Positions 19,788-30,645 of a stretch of DNA of 64,000 nt are shown here, in pieces. The DNA lies in contig CAHIKZ030004282.1 of the NCBI GenBank assembly GCA_903632075.3, forward strand, positions 1,247,501-1,311,500, in the 5' to 3' direction. The stretch is from Acanthosepion pharaonis (lineage: Eukaryota; Mollusca; Cephalopoda; Sepiida; Sepiidae). Position 1 is the first letter of the stretch; every line of letters begins with the position of its first letter. The notes under the pieces are model-generated. The model made no database searches. It was not told the DNA's origin and saw only the letters and a program-made list of their open reading frames with translations. A program made the position numbers and the translations under genes.

Positions 19788-20258
19788 GACCCGCAGGCTG
19801 AGACGTCGATACGCAGATGTTGGTCAAGAATGCCGCAGGCAGACTGAACGTGATACTTTTCAGCTTTTATCCTTTCGCCGCCGCCGTCTTCACAAAATAT
19901 CAGCCGACAGCCATGACCAACATTCTTTCTCTTTCTTTCTTCCTCACTCTGTCGCCTTTTACAACAGAAACAAGTAGTATGCTGGCTTTGTATATATGTA
20001 AATAAATCATACATTTATTTTACCCAAAATACGACGAATTTCTTTTCTTCCTCGATTTTATATTTGCTGAGGTGAAGAAGAAATTAACCTCTTCAACAGA
20101 AACGAAAAAAGTGACAAGTTCTGCCTTCCAGGTTTACTCATTCTTCGTTTCCGCAACAAACTCTTATATACGATCCATCGCTAAATATGCAGGCAAAATG
20201 ATCGGCTCCCTGTACCGATCCAGTAAGAACCCGACTCCTTATGCTATCCTCTACGTTT
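19788..20258. other. Unassigned sequence
   Basis: Contains short plus-strand frames without a recognised domain. Confidence 0.4.
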
Positions 20259-20259
20259 A

Positions 20260-20790
20260 AGAGCCAGATCAGGCTGAAAATGGCGTATTGCTGTCATATT
20301 TTGAGAGTGGTTTCCCAGTCTTCACTTTCCAGTCTTGATAGAGTTAAAAAGCATCTCCTAGTGTTTGTCGGAGAATAATTATTTTCACCGCTCCAACCTC
20401 TCTCTCTCACAGGCGGGATATGGCGAACTCTATCGCTACTTCGATGGAAAATGGTCGGACGAATCCCATTCCTTGGTCCCACCAGTTCTAATGGCCACGA
20501 CCCGTCATACCACTTAAATTGTAGCAAATCACCCACAATCACTCTGCATTCCATCGGCGAGACGTGTTCTACAGGAACAGCTTTATCCTGCGAAACACTG
20601 CTCTATAAAACAGACTCCCAAGGGGATCTTTCCGCCGATAACTACAATCTTAACCAGTTCAAGTCTAGATCTTCCCCTCATATCCGTATAAACTATCCAT
20701 TGATGTAACCCTCTACCTCGAGTAACCCCGGGCCTTGTACAGGGTGTTACTTTAGCTGTTAAAAACATAGCCCCAATATGACAGCAATAT
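20260..20790 (+). pseudogene. LINE RT C-terminus and 3' end (family G)
   Basis: Across frameshifts the plus strand gives LYRYFDGKWSDESHSLVPPV, LMATTRHTT, then RRVFYRNS, and NRLPRGSFRR close to 20620. This corresponds to the post-palm part of a LINE RT. A second copy at 33440-33700 has the clean ALWNRLPRGCFLDHYNLNLF ending. The 3' UTR includes accctctacc and gggccttgtacagggt. The sequence 20270-20300 (gctgaaaatggcgtattgct) is inversely repeated near 20780-20800 (gacagcaatatgcc), so copies are rearranged. Confidence 0.6.
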
Positions 20791-20799
20791 GCCAATATT

Positions 20800-21080
20800 T
20801 GGTCTTATCTGACTCTTGTAAAGATAGAACATGGCAGGAAATGTGATACAAAGAATCAACCATTTTTCAAGTATCTTTAACGATGAATCGAATATATGAG
20901 CTCCACTTGAGGTCTGGAGTGAACTTCAGTTACAGTGGGACTTCAAGCCTCCTTGGGAGAAGAATTATTCATCGTGATAGGTGAAAGTTCTCAAACAGTT
21001 CGGTGATGATTGTGGAAATTCTCTAGTTTAGATTTGATGGTATTTAATGTTATAAGCCAGTCTTTCCACCACTGATCCAC
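20800..21080. other. Unassigned sequence
   Basis: Possibly more of LINE family G on the minus strand (gtcttatctgactcttgtaa, tgagctccacttgagg), but I cannot confirm it. Confidence 0.35.
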
Positions 21081-21089
21081 CAGAGCAAA

Positions 21090-21535
21090 GATGCGAGGAG
21101 CGGTCAGAGAAGAGGACAGGAGGTCAGAGAAGAGGAGGGGAAAGGTCAGAGGAGAGGAGAGGTCAGATAAGAGATAGGAGGGGAGGTCAGAGGTGAGGTC
21201 AAAAGTGAGGAGAGGTCAGAGAAGACGTCAGATAAGAGGTAGGAGGAGAGGTCAGAGGTGAGGAGAGGAGAGGTGAGGAGAGGAGAAGTGAGGTCAGAGG
21301 TGAGGAGAGGAGAGGAGAGGTGAAGTCAGAAATGAGGAGAGGTCAGAGGAAAGGAGAGGAAAGGTCAGAGAAGAGGAGAGGAGAGGTCAGATGAGAGGTA
21401 AGTGGAGAGGTCAGAGGTGAGGTCAGAAGTGAGGAGAGGTCAAGAGGAAAGGAGAGGTTAGATGAGAGGAATGGAAAGATGAGGTCAGAGGACAGGAGAG
21501 GAGAGGTCAGAGAGGAGAAGTCAGCTGTTAAGGAA
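21090..21535. repeat. Purine-rich minisatellite (GAGGTCAGAG-type)
   Basis: About 440 bp built from variants of gaggtcagaggagaggag. One strand is almost entirely purine apart from the regular TC of each ggtcag. Unit length varies from about 10 to 25 bp. Frames through it encode only simple repeats. Confidence 0.9.
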
Positions 21536-21537
21536 AC

Positions 21538-21840
21538 ATACATGGAGCAGTGAATAGCGGCTCCGGTTGAAGAATCGGAGAGACGAGATCGAATTCATGT
21601 CGAATCCATTACATTCTCTTACGTGCTAATACGTTTGGGAAAGCTATGAATCCTCTTATTCTCCCCCACCTCACCCCAACTATGGGTAAATAGCAGGACA
21701 GACCGGGTTCTATAGCCTTGGATGGCAACTGGTGTACCGTAGAAAGTAATGGCAACCTACTACGGGAAAAAATCTGCCTCGTTAGTCATGTATCGAAAGA
21801 TACATGATCGCCTAAGAAGCGCGTATTACGCATGACCCAT
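21538..21840 (+). mobile_element. tRNA-headed SINE family A, near full length
   Basis: Head: gtgaatagcggctccgg (A-box-like) and cgagatcgaattcatgtcga (B-box-like). Body: ttacgtgctaatacg, caactatgggtaaatagcag, gaccgggttctatagccttg, and a distal part with tctgcctcgttagtcatgta and cgaaagatacatgatcgcc. It is the best plus-strand copy here. Related copies: 26360, 31825 (minus), 32042 (minus), 53248 (minus), 59803 (minus). Confidence 0.7.
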
Positions 21841-21869
21841 AACTAACTAATATCCATTGCCCTGTAGGT

Positions 21870-22100
21870 GTATTGCGATTACATCGAAGTTCAGCATTCT
21901 TTTCTTGGTTTCTAACGACATTTTCCTGACTAAATATTTTACTTAGTTTCGGAAATTCTTGAAGAGATTTTATGACATTCGATGCCATCTAGGAGGACAG
22001 ATATGAAATAACAGTTTCTGATTCTTTGTCTCTAACGAAATATTTAATGCATTACGTAATTTCTGAAATGCATGAGATTTCAGAGCATTAAAAAGACGGC
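21870..22100 (-). mobile_element. LINE family F RT fragment
   Basis: Minus-strand sequence corresponding to the 'KSLKEFPKLSKIFSQENVVRNQE' region, seen on the plus strand as ttggtttctaacgacatttt followed by ttagtttcggaaattcttga. Two tandem, diverged copies of about 110 bp appear (the second starts near 22020, tctaacgaaatatttaatgc). Confidence 0.5.
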
Positions 22101-22119
22101 CTTGTGCCACATCCTGCTA

Positions 22120-22600
22120 CGTGGTGGTGAGGTAAGGTAAATATCCTTGCTTCGGAAATTAGTCTAGAGTTGGAGATACATGTGCTGTTCAAAACCTTTG
22201 CCATCGGGCAAAGAGGATCACCAGACGAGGCTATGTCGAAGAGCAGAATCTCGTCTCGGGAAACAGCTACCCGACCCTGTTTTATACGGGGAATTTTTGG
22301 TCCAGCCTACAGGCTTGCATACCCAACATTAAATTCGGCCTCGTGCCACACCTGACCGCATGGGGTCGTTGGTAGATATCCTGCAGTTAGAGATTCATTG
22401 TGGAATTCACTTGACTCACTTCCAGCTGTTGACTACTTCTACATTTGACCAGCAGAGAGTTTGACCAGCACAGATGGAGACGAATCTTCAACTGCAGACC
22501 AACATACAGTATTTAATACTTTATTTATGTGAATAGGGATATACCCGTTATCTTCCGTAGGTACGCTGCAAAAAATTGTTAAATATGCAGCTAGGAAAGT
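22120..22600 (+). repeat. Dispersed repeat family C, copy 2
   Basis: Shares ctatgtcgaagagcagaatc, cagctacccgaccctgtttt, ttaaattcggcctcgtgcca, tcgttggtagatatcctgca and gttgactacttctac with 11500-11875. The block near 22495-22580 (accaacatacagtatttaat ... cgtaggtacgctgc) is an inverted copy of the start of that element, so arms face each other. Confidence 0.55.
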
Positions 22601-22604
22601 TAGT

Positions 22605-23095
22605 CCATTGTGTTGAACTTAAGTCTCCCATTTGACTATGCCTTAAATATTGCTGCCACATCTGATCTCGTGCTCTTGTTATATATTTAAAGGTTTTTGA
22701 TAAAATACAAAGAAGAATGAGTCACTTTTACACTGCCGTAACGTCGCTCTCTTGTGCCGTTTCTATAAATACTTCCATGGTAATTGTTCTGATGAACTTT
22801 ACTATATGGTACTTAGATTGGCGCTAAGGTCTCATCATTTTACAGTTGAAATGGCTAGATGTAACCGGAAGTTCTATGCTAACAGTATCTTTTCTCGCAT
22901 TATTTTTCTTCAAAAGTTAAACTTCAATGTCAATCGTTATCAACAGTCTCCCTAATTCTTGTTCTTCTTATTGTTCTCTCTCCTTAATAGTGTTTTTTTT
23001 TTTTTTCTCATATTCTGTAACACTCAATAACACTCTTGCGTCTTAGTTACTTTATTGCCTTGCTTGGGGCGAGATCATTAAGTTGACTTGTATTG
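22605..23095 (+). pseudogene. LINE family E RT C-terminus and 3' end
   Basis: Frame fragments: FYKYFHGNCSDELYYMVLRL at about 22757, then HHFTVEMARCNRKFYANSIF, SRI, and NFNVNRYQQSP ending at 22955. The 3' UTR has ctcttgcgtcttagt and ccttgcttggggcgaga. Stops and frameshifts elsewhere. A closely related pair lies at 55.36-56.51 kb. Confidence 0.7.
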
Positions 23096-23099
23096 TTTG

Positions 23100-23315
23100 C
23101 TACTTTATACACTAGCGTTAAAATATAAAGTAAATGACTGGGAATTTGTCTCTCGCTTTCATCTGAGGAATAAAGAAAAAATGAGTCGACAATATAATCT
23201 TCTGTTCTTTAAGGACCTGGGCGATTATATCTCCCCCCAAATTTCTCTCCCCTGTGGCCCTTAGCAGCGTATCTCTCTCTGCCAAGCCTCCTGCGTCTCG
23301 TTCCGCACTTCATTT
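23100..23315. other. Unassigned sequence
   Basis: No family recognised between the LINE E end and the LINE F fragment. Confidence 0.4.
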
Positions 23316-23319
23316 ATAA

Positions 23320-23464
23320 AAGCTCTGTTTGCTCACTTCCTCATTATATGTTCAACGAACTTCAGTATTTGTTATCATTGTCTTTGAGTGTTTCCTGTTG
23401 CTTACTCGCTCCGTCCACAGAATTCTCAGCATCCTTCTGTAGAACCACATTTCTGTTGCCTCCA
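23320..23464 (-). mobile_element. LINE family F fragment, left flank of the LTR element
   Basis: Minus strand gives EATEMWFYRRMLRILWTERV in the order expected for this LINE (tctgtagaaccacatttctg on the plus strand). It stops at 23464, exactly where the LTR starts. The upstream RT part of a LINE F copy in the same orientation is at 28.6-29.13 kb, on the far side of the LTR element. Confidence 0.6.
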
Positions 23465-23590
23465 TGTCATATACGAATAAAGTGTCACCGCTGACACTTG
23501 AGTTTGAACACAGATCGCCAGAGAGCAAGCAAAGTCGACCTTATCTTGAAATAATTAGATCACGTGACGGATAAGGTGAACATAAATATA
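23465..23590 (+). mobile_element. Ty3/Gypsy 5' LTR candidate
   Basis: Starts tgtcatatacgaataaagtg. The identical start occurs at 28510, directly after a polypurine tract. The sequence just after 23590, tggcgactcccagcaactg, starts with TGGCGAC as many Gypsy primer-binding sites do. The LTR end was not fixed by a second full copy, because the 3' LTR is cut short by a microsatellite. Confidence 0.5.
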
Positions 23591-23654
23591 TGGCGACTCC
23601 CAGCAACTGCTAATTAGATTAGTGCAGCAGGAGCTATTGGGGGCGGTTATTGGG

Positions 23655-24560
23655 AATAGGCGGTGGGAAGACTTAAGGATAGGATTAGGTCCTTCAACAC
23701 CGAATATAACCAGCGGCTCACACTAGATAAGGCTAATAATGTGAAGGCTCTCAAGGATAGTCTGTCCCGGGCGGAAGCTGGGTGGGGGGATTCCCTAGAG
23801 ATTGGTTTAACTAGCCAGGCTCTTGAGCGGTCGACTAGCGAGCGCTACAAGGGTCAGGTAGTTAGGTATCGTTTAAACAAGATGTCTAACGAAGCCGTGA
23901 ACATGGGCGCACAATTGCGCAAGAAAGATATCCGTCGAGGTTCCTATTCATATATTCGTGAGGTCAAAACCCCAGTGGGGCGTGTTCTGAGGTCCACTGC
24001 AAACATGTGTGAGGCGTTTCGGCGTCATATCGAGATCCCGTTTACCAAGGGTTATGATCACGCTGTTGAAAAAGAGCAAGAATGGGAATTAGATGATTAC
24101 AGACCCATAAATCTGCGAAACACAGAGTTAAAGATTTTGGCCAAGATCATGACGGAGCGTTTGCAGTCAGTTGCCGAGGCTCTGTTGGGACCCGATTAAA
24201 CTTGTGCTGTGTAGTGTCGAACACTTCAGAGAAACCTGCATCTGATCCGCACGATCCTAGAGGGCGTAAAATCGACGAGCAGTCCGCACTGATCAATTTG
24301 GATCAGTCCAAGGCATTTGATAGGGTCGATCATCGGCACTTGGCTGCTGTCCTGCAGTCTGTCGGATTCAAAGCCGACTTCTGTAAGTGAATTAACCTCC
24401 TTTAACGCTCCCCCTAGTGCTGTGGTACAGGTGAACGGAGAGCATTCGCGCGCTTTTGTGCTGTTTCGGTCGGTTCGTCAGGGTTGCCCACTGTCGCTCC
24501 TACTTTACGCTTTGGCGTAGGAGCCTCCTAATCGTTGGCTGAGGGACGGGGTGAGCAGTC
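23655..24560 (+). pseudogene. LINE RT fragment lodged in the Gypsy leader/gag
   Basis: An open frame 23663-24199 holds NTEYNQRLTLDKANNVKALK, then SYIREVKTPVG, and DDYRPINLRNTELKILAKIM, the first RT motif of LINEs. A next frame has INLDQSKAFDRVDHRHLAAV (catalytic motif A with D). Another has FRSVRQGCPLSLLLYALA (motif B). The F/YADD box and all downstream parts are missing. Two frameshifts lie at about 24198 and 24385. Codon use and GC content are clearly higher than in surrounding DNA, suggesting a younger insertion or a different source LINE. This family differs from E, F and G. Confidence 0.8.
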
Positions 24561-24611
24561 CGACCCTTCGTGGAGATAAACATTTCAAAATTAATTTTTT
24601 TTTTAAAAAAC

Positions 24612-25140
24612 AAAAAATGCTACGAATGTAGGAGGGTAGAACACAAAAGTACTTGTTGCAGATACAAAAAATGTAGGAAAATTAAAACGTGAATGAACCT
24701 GATAAATACATGGAGTAAAAATTAGAAGCACAAAAGGAAAGTTAACAAAACTTCGAATGTGTCTTTAACTGAGTTAGAAACATTTCAAAAGAGGAAATTT
24801 GTTTTTGTGGAAATTAATAATGTAAAAATAAAATCACAACTGGATACAGAATCTGATATCATTATCATAAATGAACAGACATGGAAAAATAGGTTAACCG
24901 AGTTTGTTGACTTCTAATAAAGTTGCGCATGGAGTTTCAAGAAAGAGATTGAATGTTTTGGGTGAATTCATCTGTAACATTTCTTTTGTCGGCAGAACCA
25001 AAAAAGCGCCTGTGTTTGTATTAAAGAATACTGCTAATTTATTTGGAACAGACTGGATTGCATTATTTGATCTTTGGGACCTTCCAATTAACTCTATTTT
25101 GCAACAAAATAAATATTGTTACTTCCGGTGCTAATACGGC
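24612..25140 (+). pseudogene. Gypsy nucleocapsid knuckle and aspartic protease
   Basis: The plus strand near 24618 reads CYECRRVEHKSTCC, a CX2CX4HX4C zinc knuckle, followed by RYKKCRK. From about 24790 KFVFVEINNVKIKSQLDTES begins the protease. The catalytic D-T-G is read as D-T-E, and DIIIINEQTW follows. Downstream (24904-25130) is LNVLGEFICNISFVGRTKKA with an LFGTDWI motif, the protease end. The glycine-to-glutamate change in the active site predicts no activity. Confidence 0.7.
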
Positions 25141-25179
25141 AACTGAAAAATTAAAGAATGAATCGAAAAAGAGTTTTGC

Positions 25180-25925
25180 AGAAGTTTTCTCAGAACGTTT
25201 AGGGACATGCACAAGAACTAAAGCTAAATTTGAATTAAAAGAGAATATAACACCGACATTTAAACCAAATAAGGAGTGTAAATTTTGCAGCTTTAGAACA
25301 AATTAATAAGTAGACTAGGAAAATTAGGTGTGATCTCAAAAATAGACTATTCCAAATGAGCATCACCAACAGTTTACGTTAAAAAAAGAAATAAAATCCG
25401 CGTATGTGCTGATTTTTCAACGAGGATAAATGAAAGTTTTAAACAATATAAATAGCCGTTATCAAATCCAGAGGAAATTTTTGTCAAATTAAATGGTAGT
25501 ATTTTTTTTTTAAATTGGACCTGTCAGACTCTTACATACAAGTACTAGTAGACGAAGGGTGCTCAAAACTGTTAACAATTAACACTAATAGAGGATTATA
25601 CAAATTTAACCGACTTCCTTTCGGTATAAATGTAGCGCCAAGCATATTTCAACAGATAATGGATACGATGCTTGTCGGTTTGGATTGAACACAAGCATGT
25701 TTAGATGATGTTCGTATTAAAAGTAAGACCTGAAAGCAAAATACGGAAGATGTAAAGAAAGTATTTGAGAGAATTAAAGTATATAATTTTAAGATCAGTG
25801 AAGGAAAATGTGAATTGATTATGTACAGACATAAATATCGAGGACAAATTATCCATGAGAACGGTAGACGACCGGATCCTTCAAAGGCGAGTACAATAAA
25901 AGACATGCCCTTCAACAAATGTAAA
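25180..25925 (+). pseudogene. Gypsy reverse transcriptase
   Basis: In order, with frameshifts: AKFELKENITPTFKPNK, RIKVCADFSTRIN-like sequence, the catalytic KLDLSDSYIQV (first Asp), KFNRLPFGINVAPSIFQQIM, then ACLDDVRIKSK, the active-site box with Tyr replaced by Cys but both Asp kept. EDVKKVFERIKVYNFKISEG and KCELI follow. It ends near DPSKASTIKDM at 25910, where the TA-rich block begins. Stops at several places, including one just before TQACLDD. Confidence 0.75.
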
Positions 25926-25949
25926 AAAAGTATAAAAGTATACTAATTA

Positions 25950-26290
<341 letters not shown>

Positions 26291-26296
26291 TAAGTT

Positions 26297-26302
26297 GGTT
26301 AG

Positions 26303-26358
<56 letters not shown>
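26297..26358. repeat. (GATT)n microsatellite
   Basis: About 15 TGAT/GATT units joining the TA tract to the SINE head. Confidence 0.95.
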
Positions 26359-26359
26359 G

Positions 26360-26585
26360 GCACGGTGGTGTAATGGATAGCGGCTTGGAGTGAGGAATCG
26401 CAGAGCCGAGTTCGAATTCCAGTTGAACGCATTACATTCATTTATGTGCTAATACCCTTGGAAAAAGGTATGAATCCTCTTCCTCTCCCTTCAGCTATGG
26501 GTAAAATAGACTGGGTTCTATAGCCTTGGATGGAAACTGGTCTAGGAGAAGGACAACTCTGAATTCAAAAACCTGCAGAGGGTCG
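26360..26585 (+). mobile_element. tRNA-headed SINE family A copy inside the Gypsy element
   Basis: Head: cggtggtgtaatggatagcg (A box) and ccgagttcgaattccag (B box). Body: ttatgtgctaatacccttgg, cagctatgggtaaaatag, ggttctatagccttggatgg. The 3' part is gtctaggagaaggacaactc with ctgaattcaaaa, a different end from the 21.5-kb copy but shared with 36.9 kb. Confidence 0.7.
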
Positions 26586-26599
26586 TTTGTGGACCTTCA

Positions 26600-26780
26600 T
26601 TTTTTGGCACGTAGTGCACCAGGTCTCTGTATTCGTCCCTTCAAAAAGTGTTGATGGTCCTGCACGAGGCCTTCACCACTATAATCAAATCTCATGTGCC
26701 GGTTTCGGGCTGTCGGTTTCCTGGAAACTGATCTGCTTGACCCTCATACGTCGAATCTCAACGGGAGAGTCGATTATTAT
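26600..26780 (+). repeat. Dispersed repeat, copy 2 (first copy at 7.07 kb)
   Basis: aggtctctgtattcgtccct, catgtgccggtttcgggctg, tcggtttcctggaaactgat. Collinear with 7066-7215. Confidence 0.6.
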
Positions 26781-26829
26781 ATATATATATAACAAACATA
26801 CACGAACACTTGAATAACCTGTTAAAGAA

Positions 26830-27245
26830 AGATGTGAAATGATTCGGGTATTGAAGCGGTGATACTATACAAATATGAGGACGGAAAAACTAAACCAATA
26901 GCTCATACTTCAAGGTCATTAATTACAGCTGAAAAAAATGCTATAGACAGATAAAAAAAAAGGAGGGACTGACCATCATATTTGGTATGAAAAAGATTTA
27001 TAAATTCATAAATGGTAGAGAATTTATACTACAGACAGACCATCGGTTATTATTGTCCATATATGCATCAATAAAGTGTGTTCCACATATACAGCAAAAA
27101 TAAACTGCAATGCTGGAGAATTATTGAACTATAATTATAAAATAGAGTTTCTATCAATCCAAAAAATTAAGTCATGCAGACGGATTATCTAGACCAAAAC
27201 CAAAATTCTGTGAAACACTTGAGGACACAGTAATTGCGGCGATAA
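26830..27245 (+). pseudogene. Gypsy RNase H and tether
   Basis: Frame pieces include IIFGMKKIYKFINGREFILQ, TDHRLLLSIYASIK (the TDHkpL motif of Gypsy RNase H) and KKLSHADGLSRPKP (the 'ADaLSR' tether end). Stops and frameshifts throughout. It resumes after the foreign block at about 26830. Confidence 0.7.
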
Positions 27246-27369
27246 GGGCCGAAAATAAAATTAATAATGTATTATGCAATACTGTAAAAGTACTGCCCAT
27301 AACATTGGTGGAAATAAGAATTAAGTCGGAAAAACGACTTTATAATGAAAATGGAGACGCAATTAAGAT

Positions 27370-28499
27370 TTAAAGGATAAAATATTACTGAAAATAATAT
27401 ATTTTCATTACGTAATAAAGTACGCAAAGGAATTGTGATGCCGGCATCGTTGCAAAAACGTATGCTAATGGAATTTCGCATAAGACATCGAGGAAATTCT
27501 AGAATGAAATCCTTAATGTGTTGTTACACTTATTGGCCAAAAATAGATCAAGCTATCGAAAAATTAACGAAATCATGATGAGGTTGTGCTTTGGCAGCAA
27601 ATTCACTACATATTAAAATTCAACCTTGGCCGAAAACCGATATGCCATGGTTCACAAATACACATACACTTCGCAGAACCGTTAAAAAGAGCATACTATC
27701 TCGTGGTAGTCGATAGTTACACTAAATGGTCAGAAATATGAAAATATAGAAGACCGACTACCGCGATAACGATAAATTTTCTACACGAGATTTTATCACG
27801 GCTTGGCGTTCCTGACTATCGTTTCAAACAACGGGACACAATTCGCATCTGGTGAATTTAAGGATGTTTTGTAAATCATTAGCAAGAGAACATCTTAAAA
27901 CTCTCCCTTATCACCCAAGATGAAACGGACAAGCGAAACGCTTTTTGGATATGTTTAAAAGGACACTAAAACTGTCGGAGGAAGGGGAGTCAGATGAAGT
28001 AATGCTACAACAATTTCTGAATGGTTTCAGAATAAAACCAAACCAGAACACCGAGTCTGGAATGTCGCCTGCAGAGATGATGTTCACCAGGAAAATTAAG
28101 TCCGTTTTTACCAGAACGTAAGGCGAAAGCAGGAAGAAATAAGAATATAAGTAAATACTTCAAATCTGGAGATAAGGTATTTTTTTAAAAGTGTATCAAC
28201 GTGGAAAAGAATTCTGGGAAGATGGCGTAATAAAAAAAGGATCGGTAAAATGACATACATGGTACAGGGACAAAGGTGAGAACATAAGCGACACCTTAAT
28301 CAGTTAAAACGGAGATTCACTGACTTAAAATCTTTCCGAAAAAAGGTACATATAAAAATTTTGTATAACACGTTTGACGTATCCACGCCATCAGAAATTG
28401 TTGAACCAAGGTTTTAGGGTAAGAGAAAAAGAATAGCAACAGAATTTCAAAATATTGAACCGAAGCTGAAGAAATATAGAACCCAGAGGAAGTCTTCTC
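27370..28499 (+). pseudogene. Gypsy integrase and pol C-terminus
   Basis: Begins NKVRKGIVMPASLQKRMLME, then FRIRHRGNSRMKSLMCCYTY and WPKIDQ, an eroded zinc-binding HHCC region. The core gives YYLVVVDSYTKWSEI with the first Asp. The second catalytic residue is read as Asn in SNNGTQFASGEFK, and the third as Lys in NGQAKRFLDMFKRTLK, so two of three DDE residues are lost. SGMSPAEMMFTRK follows, then basic C-terminal sequence (HLNQLKRRF) and KRKRIATEFQNIEPK. Confidence 0.75.
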
Positions 28500-28509
28500 A
28501 AAGGGGAGG
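28500..28509 (+). other. Polypurine tract of the Gypsy element
   Basis: aaaggggagg immediately before the TG of the 3' LTR, the expected plus-strand primer position. Confidence 0.65.
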
Positions 28510-28537
28510 TGTCATATACGAATAAAGTGTCGCTGCT
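28510..28537 (+). mobile_element. Truncated 3' LTR
   Basis: tgtcatatacgaataaagtg followed by tcgctgct, matching the 5' LTR start at 23465 with few differences, then cut by (TA)n at 28538-28553. Sequence from 28554 to about 28685 may be the remainder of the LTR, but no second copy confirms this. Confidence 0.6.
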
Positions 28538-28685
28538 ATATATATATATATATGGGAATTAGCTTCGTCTGACCGAGTATTGATTGATCGAAGACTTTAC
28601 TATTGTTGTATCTGTGATTTACGAAGTCTCTCCTACATACGGGCATTACAAAACTCTAGTTTCCTCTTCACCCGTGAGAAGCTTT

Positions 28686-29135
28686 TTCCAGCATTCAATG
28701 CATTATAGGAGGACCGATATTACAGAACGGTTTTGCCCACTTTTCTTTTCTTTTTCTATTTTCCCTAACGAAATCTTCTTGTTTCTTAATACCTTACTTA
28801 GCTTTTGGAAATCAACTTTCTCTAATCAAATGCACGATCGGATTTCAGTGTCACATTTTCCATCCACAATTAAAACTCTTCCCTGGTACTTGATCGATGT
28901 GGATAGTTTGAATTTGTAGTTCTCATAGTGGATTAACTTTCTGTCTTCTTGCAGTTGATAGTTAGTCCTTTCTTCTCGTTTTCCTTTACTGCCTTGTCTA
29001 GAAAGTCCCATAGTTTTCGTTCTGTGGCTGCCATCATCAGAGTGTTGTCTGCGTATCGTATATTGTTAAGGTAATGCCCACCAATAATAAGTCATAGTAG
29101 AGTTTGAACAAGTCCGGCGAGAAGACACATCTTTG
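28686..29135 (-). pseudogene. LINE family F reverse transcriptase palm
   Basis: Minus strand, with a few breaks: NNIRYADNTLMMAATERKLW, DFLDKAVKENEKKGLTINCK, KTES, then IHYENYKFKLSTSIKYQGRV, DGKCDTEIRSCIRLEK, and FQKLSKVLRNKKISLGK. The active-site box reads YADN instead of YADD. The order matches a LINE RT palm and thumb. It continues in the same orientation at 23320-23464 across the LTR element, suggesting one LINE split by the LTR insertion. Confidence 0.75.
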
Positions 29136-29625
29136 TCTTAGATTCTTTTTTTTATTTTAGTGTATTTACTAATTCATTTTCTATCCGTATGCAAGAGGTT
29201 TGCTTCCAGTATATGATCTAGAATATTCTAACTTCCTTTTAACTGTTTTAAATTAGCATAGAAGATCAGTAAATTGAACAGAAAATAGGTTCTGATAAGG
29301 ATAGTTCTCACTAACACTGTAAGATGCTACAAAAATACAAAAGAACAAAAACAAAGAAAAAGAAATCAGTAACCTAAAATCTAGAGTTATATACTTAAAA
29401 AGCCTTGTCAGATCGAATCTTTCATATGGATGCCATGCATAGCACCATATCCGCTCAGAAATATCTAACTCTCGGCTGTATACAACCGTGTTTTCAGATC
29501 AATGATGAAAAACAGCTTCGAGCGAATGAAACGTGGATGTCGCAACAAGGACTAATCTTCATCGAACTTAGTGGACTGACGCTACAGAATCACGAACAAA
29601 GTACTATACCAAATAACAAAAACTA
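29136..29625. other. Unassigned sequence
   Basis: A plus-strand frame 29405-29719 runs into the SINE tail array and has no recognised domain. Confidence 0.4.
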
Positions 29626-29633
29626 CATCACTA

Positions 29634-29900
29634 TTTACATTATTCGGACTATTGTCCTCATCTTTGTCGCCATATTTATTACAACGTTTCGGCTTTTCAG
29701 TATCTGTCAATATTTCTGAGATGAGGTATTATGTACACTATTTACATTATTCGGACTATTGTCCTCATCTTTGTCACCATATTTATTACAATGTTTCGGC
29801 CCTTCAGTAATTGTCTATATTTCTGAGATGAAGTATTATGTACTCTATTTACATTATTCGGACTATTGTCCTCATCCTTGTCGCCATATCTATTACAGCG
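29634..29900 (-). repeat. 107-bp tandem array forming a SINE tail (3 units)
   Basis: Units begin ttacattattcggactattg at 29634, 29741 and 29848, exactly 107 bp apart. Each holds cctcatctttgtcgccatat, acaacgtttcgg and tatatttctgagatgagg. The array abuts the SINE body at its right. Confidence 0.9.
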
Positions 29901-30022
29901 TTTCGGCCGTTGTACACTCCGGCCTTCTTCAGGTGGTTGGAATGTCGAACTAAACTCTTTATTTCGCTCATTGGGGTAGACTGTTCTAGTTCCTCGTGCC
30001 ATGTTTAATGGATGTCAGTTGT
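29880..30022 (-). mobile_element. SINE 'GCCGGAG' family body, head missing
   Basis: gttgtacactccggccttct, caggtggttggaatgtcga, then ggggtagactgttctagttc and catgtttaatggatgtcagt. Collinear with 31075-31190 but lacking the tRNA-like head. Confidence 0.7.
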
Positions 30023-30154
30023 CAGTTATTTTATCTTTATTCCTGTAAGTGAACGACTAACAATGTTTTGGTATACTATTGGATAAGATTTCTTAATCGA
30101 CAAAAAGAAACTAATGCTGGGAAAATTCCAAAATACACAGACTTATTTACATTA

Positions 30155-30645
30155 TTTACATTATTCGGACTATTGTCCTCATCTTTGTCACCATATTTAT
30201 TACAACGTTTCGGCCTTTTACTATCTGTCTATATTTCCGAGATGAGGTATTATATACACTATTTACATTATTCGGACTATTGTCCTCATCTTTGTCACCA
30301 TACTTATTACAACGTTTCGGCCCTTCAGTATCTGTCTAAATTTCTGAGATGAAGTATTATATACCCTATTTACATTATTCGGACTATTGTCCTCATCTTT
30401 GTCACCATCTTTATTACAACGTTTCGGCCCTTCAGTATCTGTCTATATTTCTGAGATGAGGTATTATGTACTCTATTTACATTATTCGGACTCTTGTCCT
30501 CATTTTTGTCGCCATATTTACTATAACGTTTCTGCCTTTCAGTATCTGTCTATATTTCTGAGATGAGCTATTATGTATGCTGTTTACATTATTCGGATTA
30601 TTGTTCTCATCTTTGTCGCCATATTTATTACAGCGTTTCAATTTA
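30155..30645 (-). repeat. 107-bp tandem array, second block (5 units)
   Basis: Unit starts at 30155, 30262, 30369, 30476 and 30583, again exactly 107 bp apart. The last unit breaks off inside gcgtttcaa and joins the degenerate satellite on the minus strand. Confidence 0.9.

Noticed and set aside
29634..30645. CRISPR-like regular array
   Set aside because: Exact 107-bp period, but the entire unit is repeated and it is the tail of a SINE.
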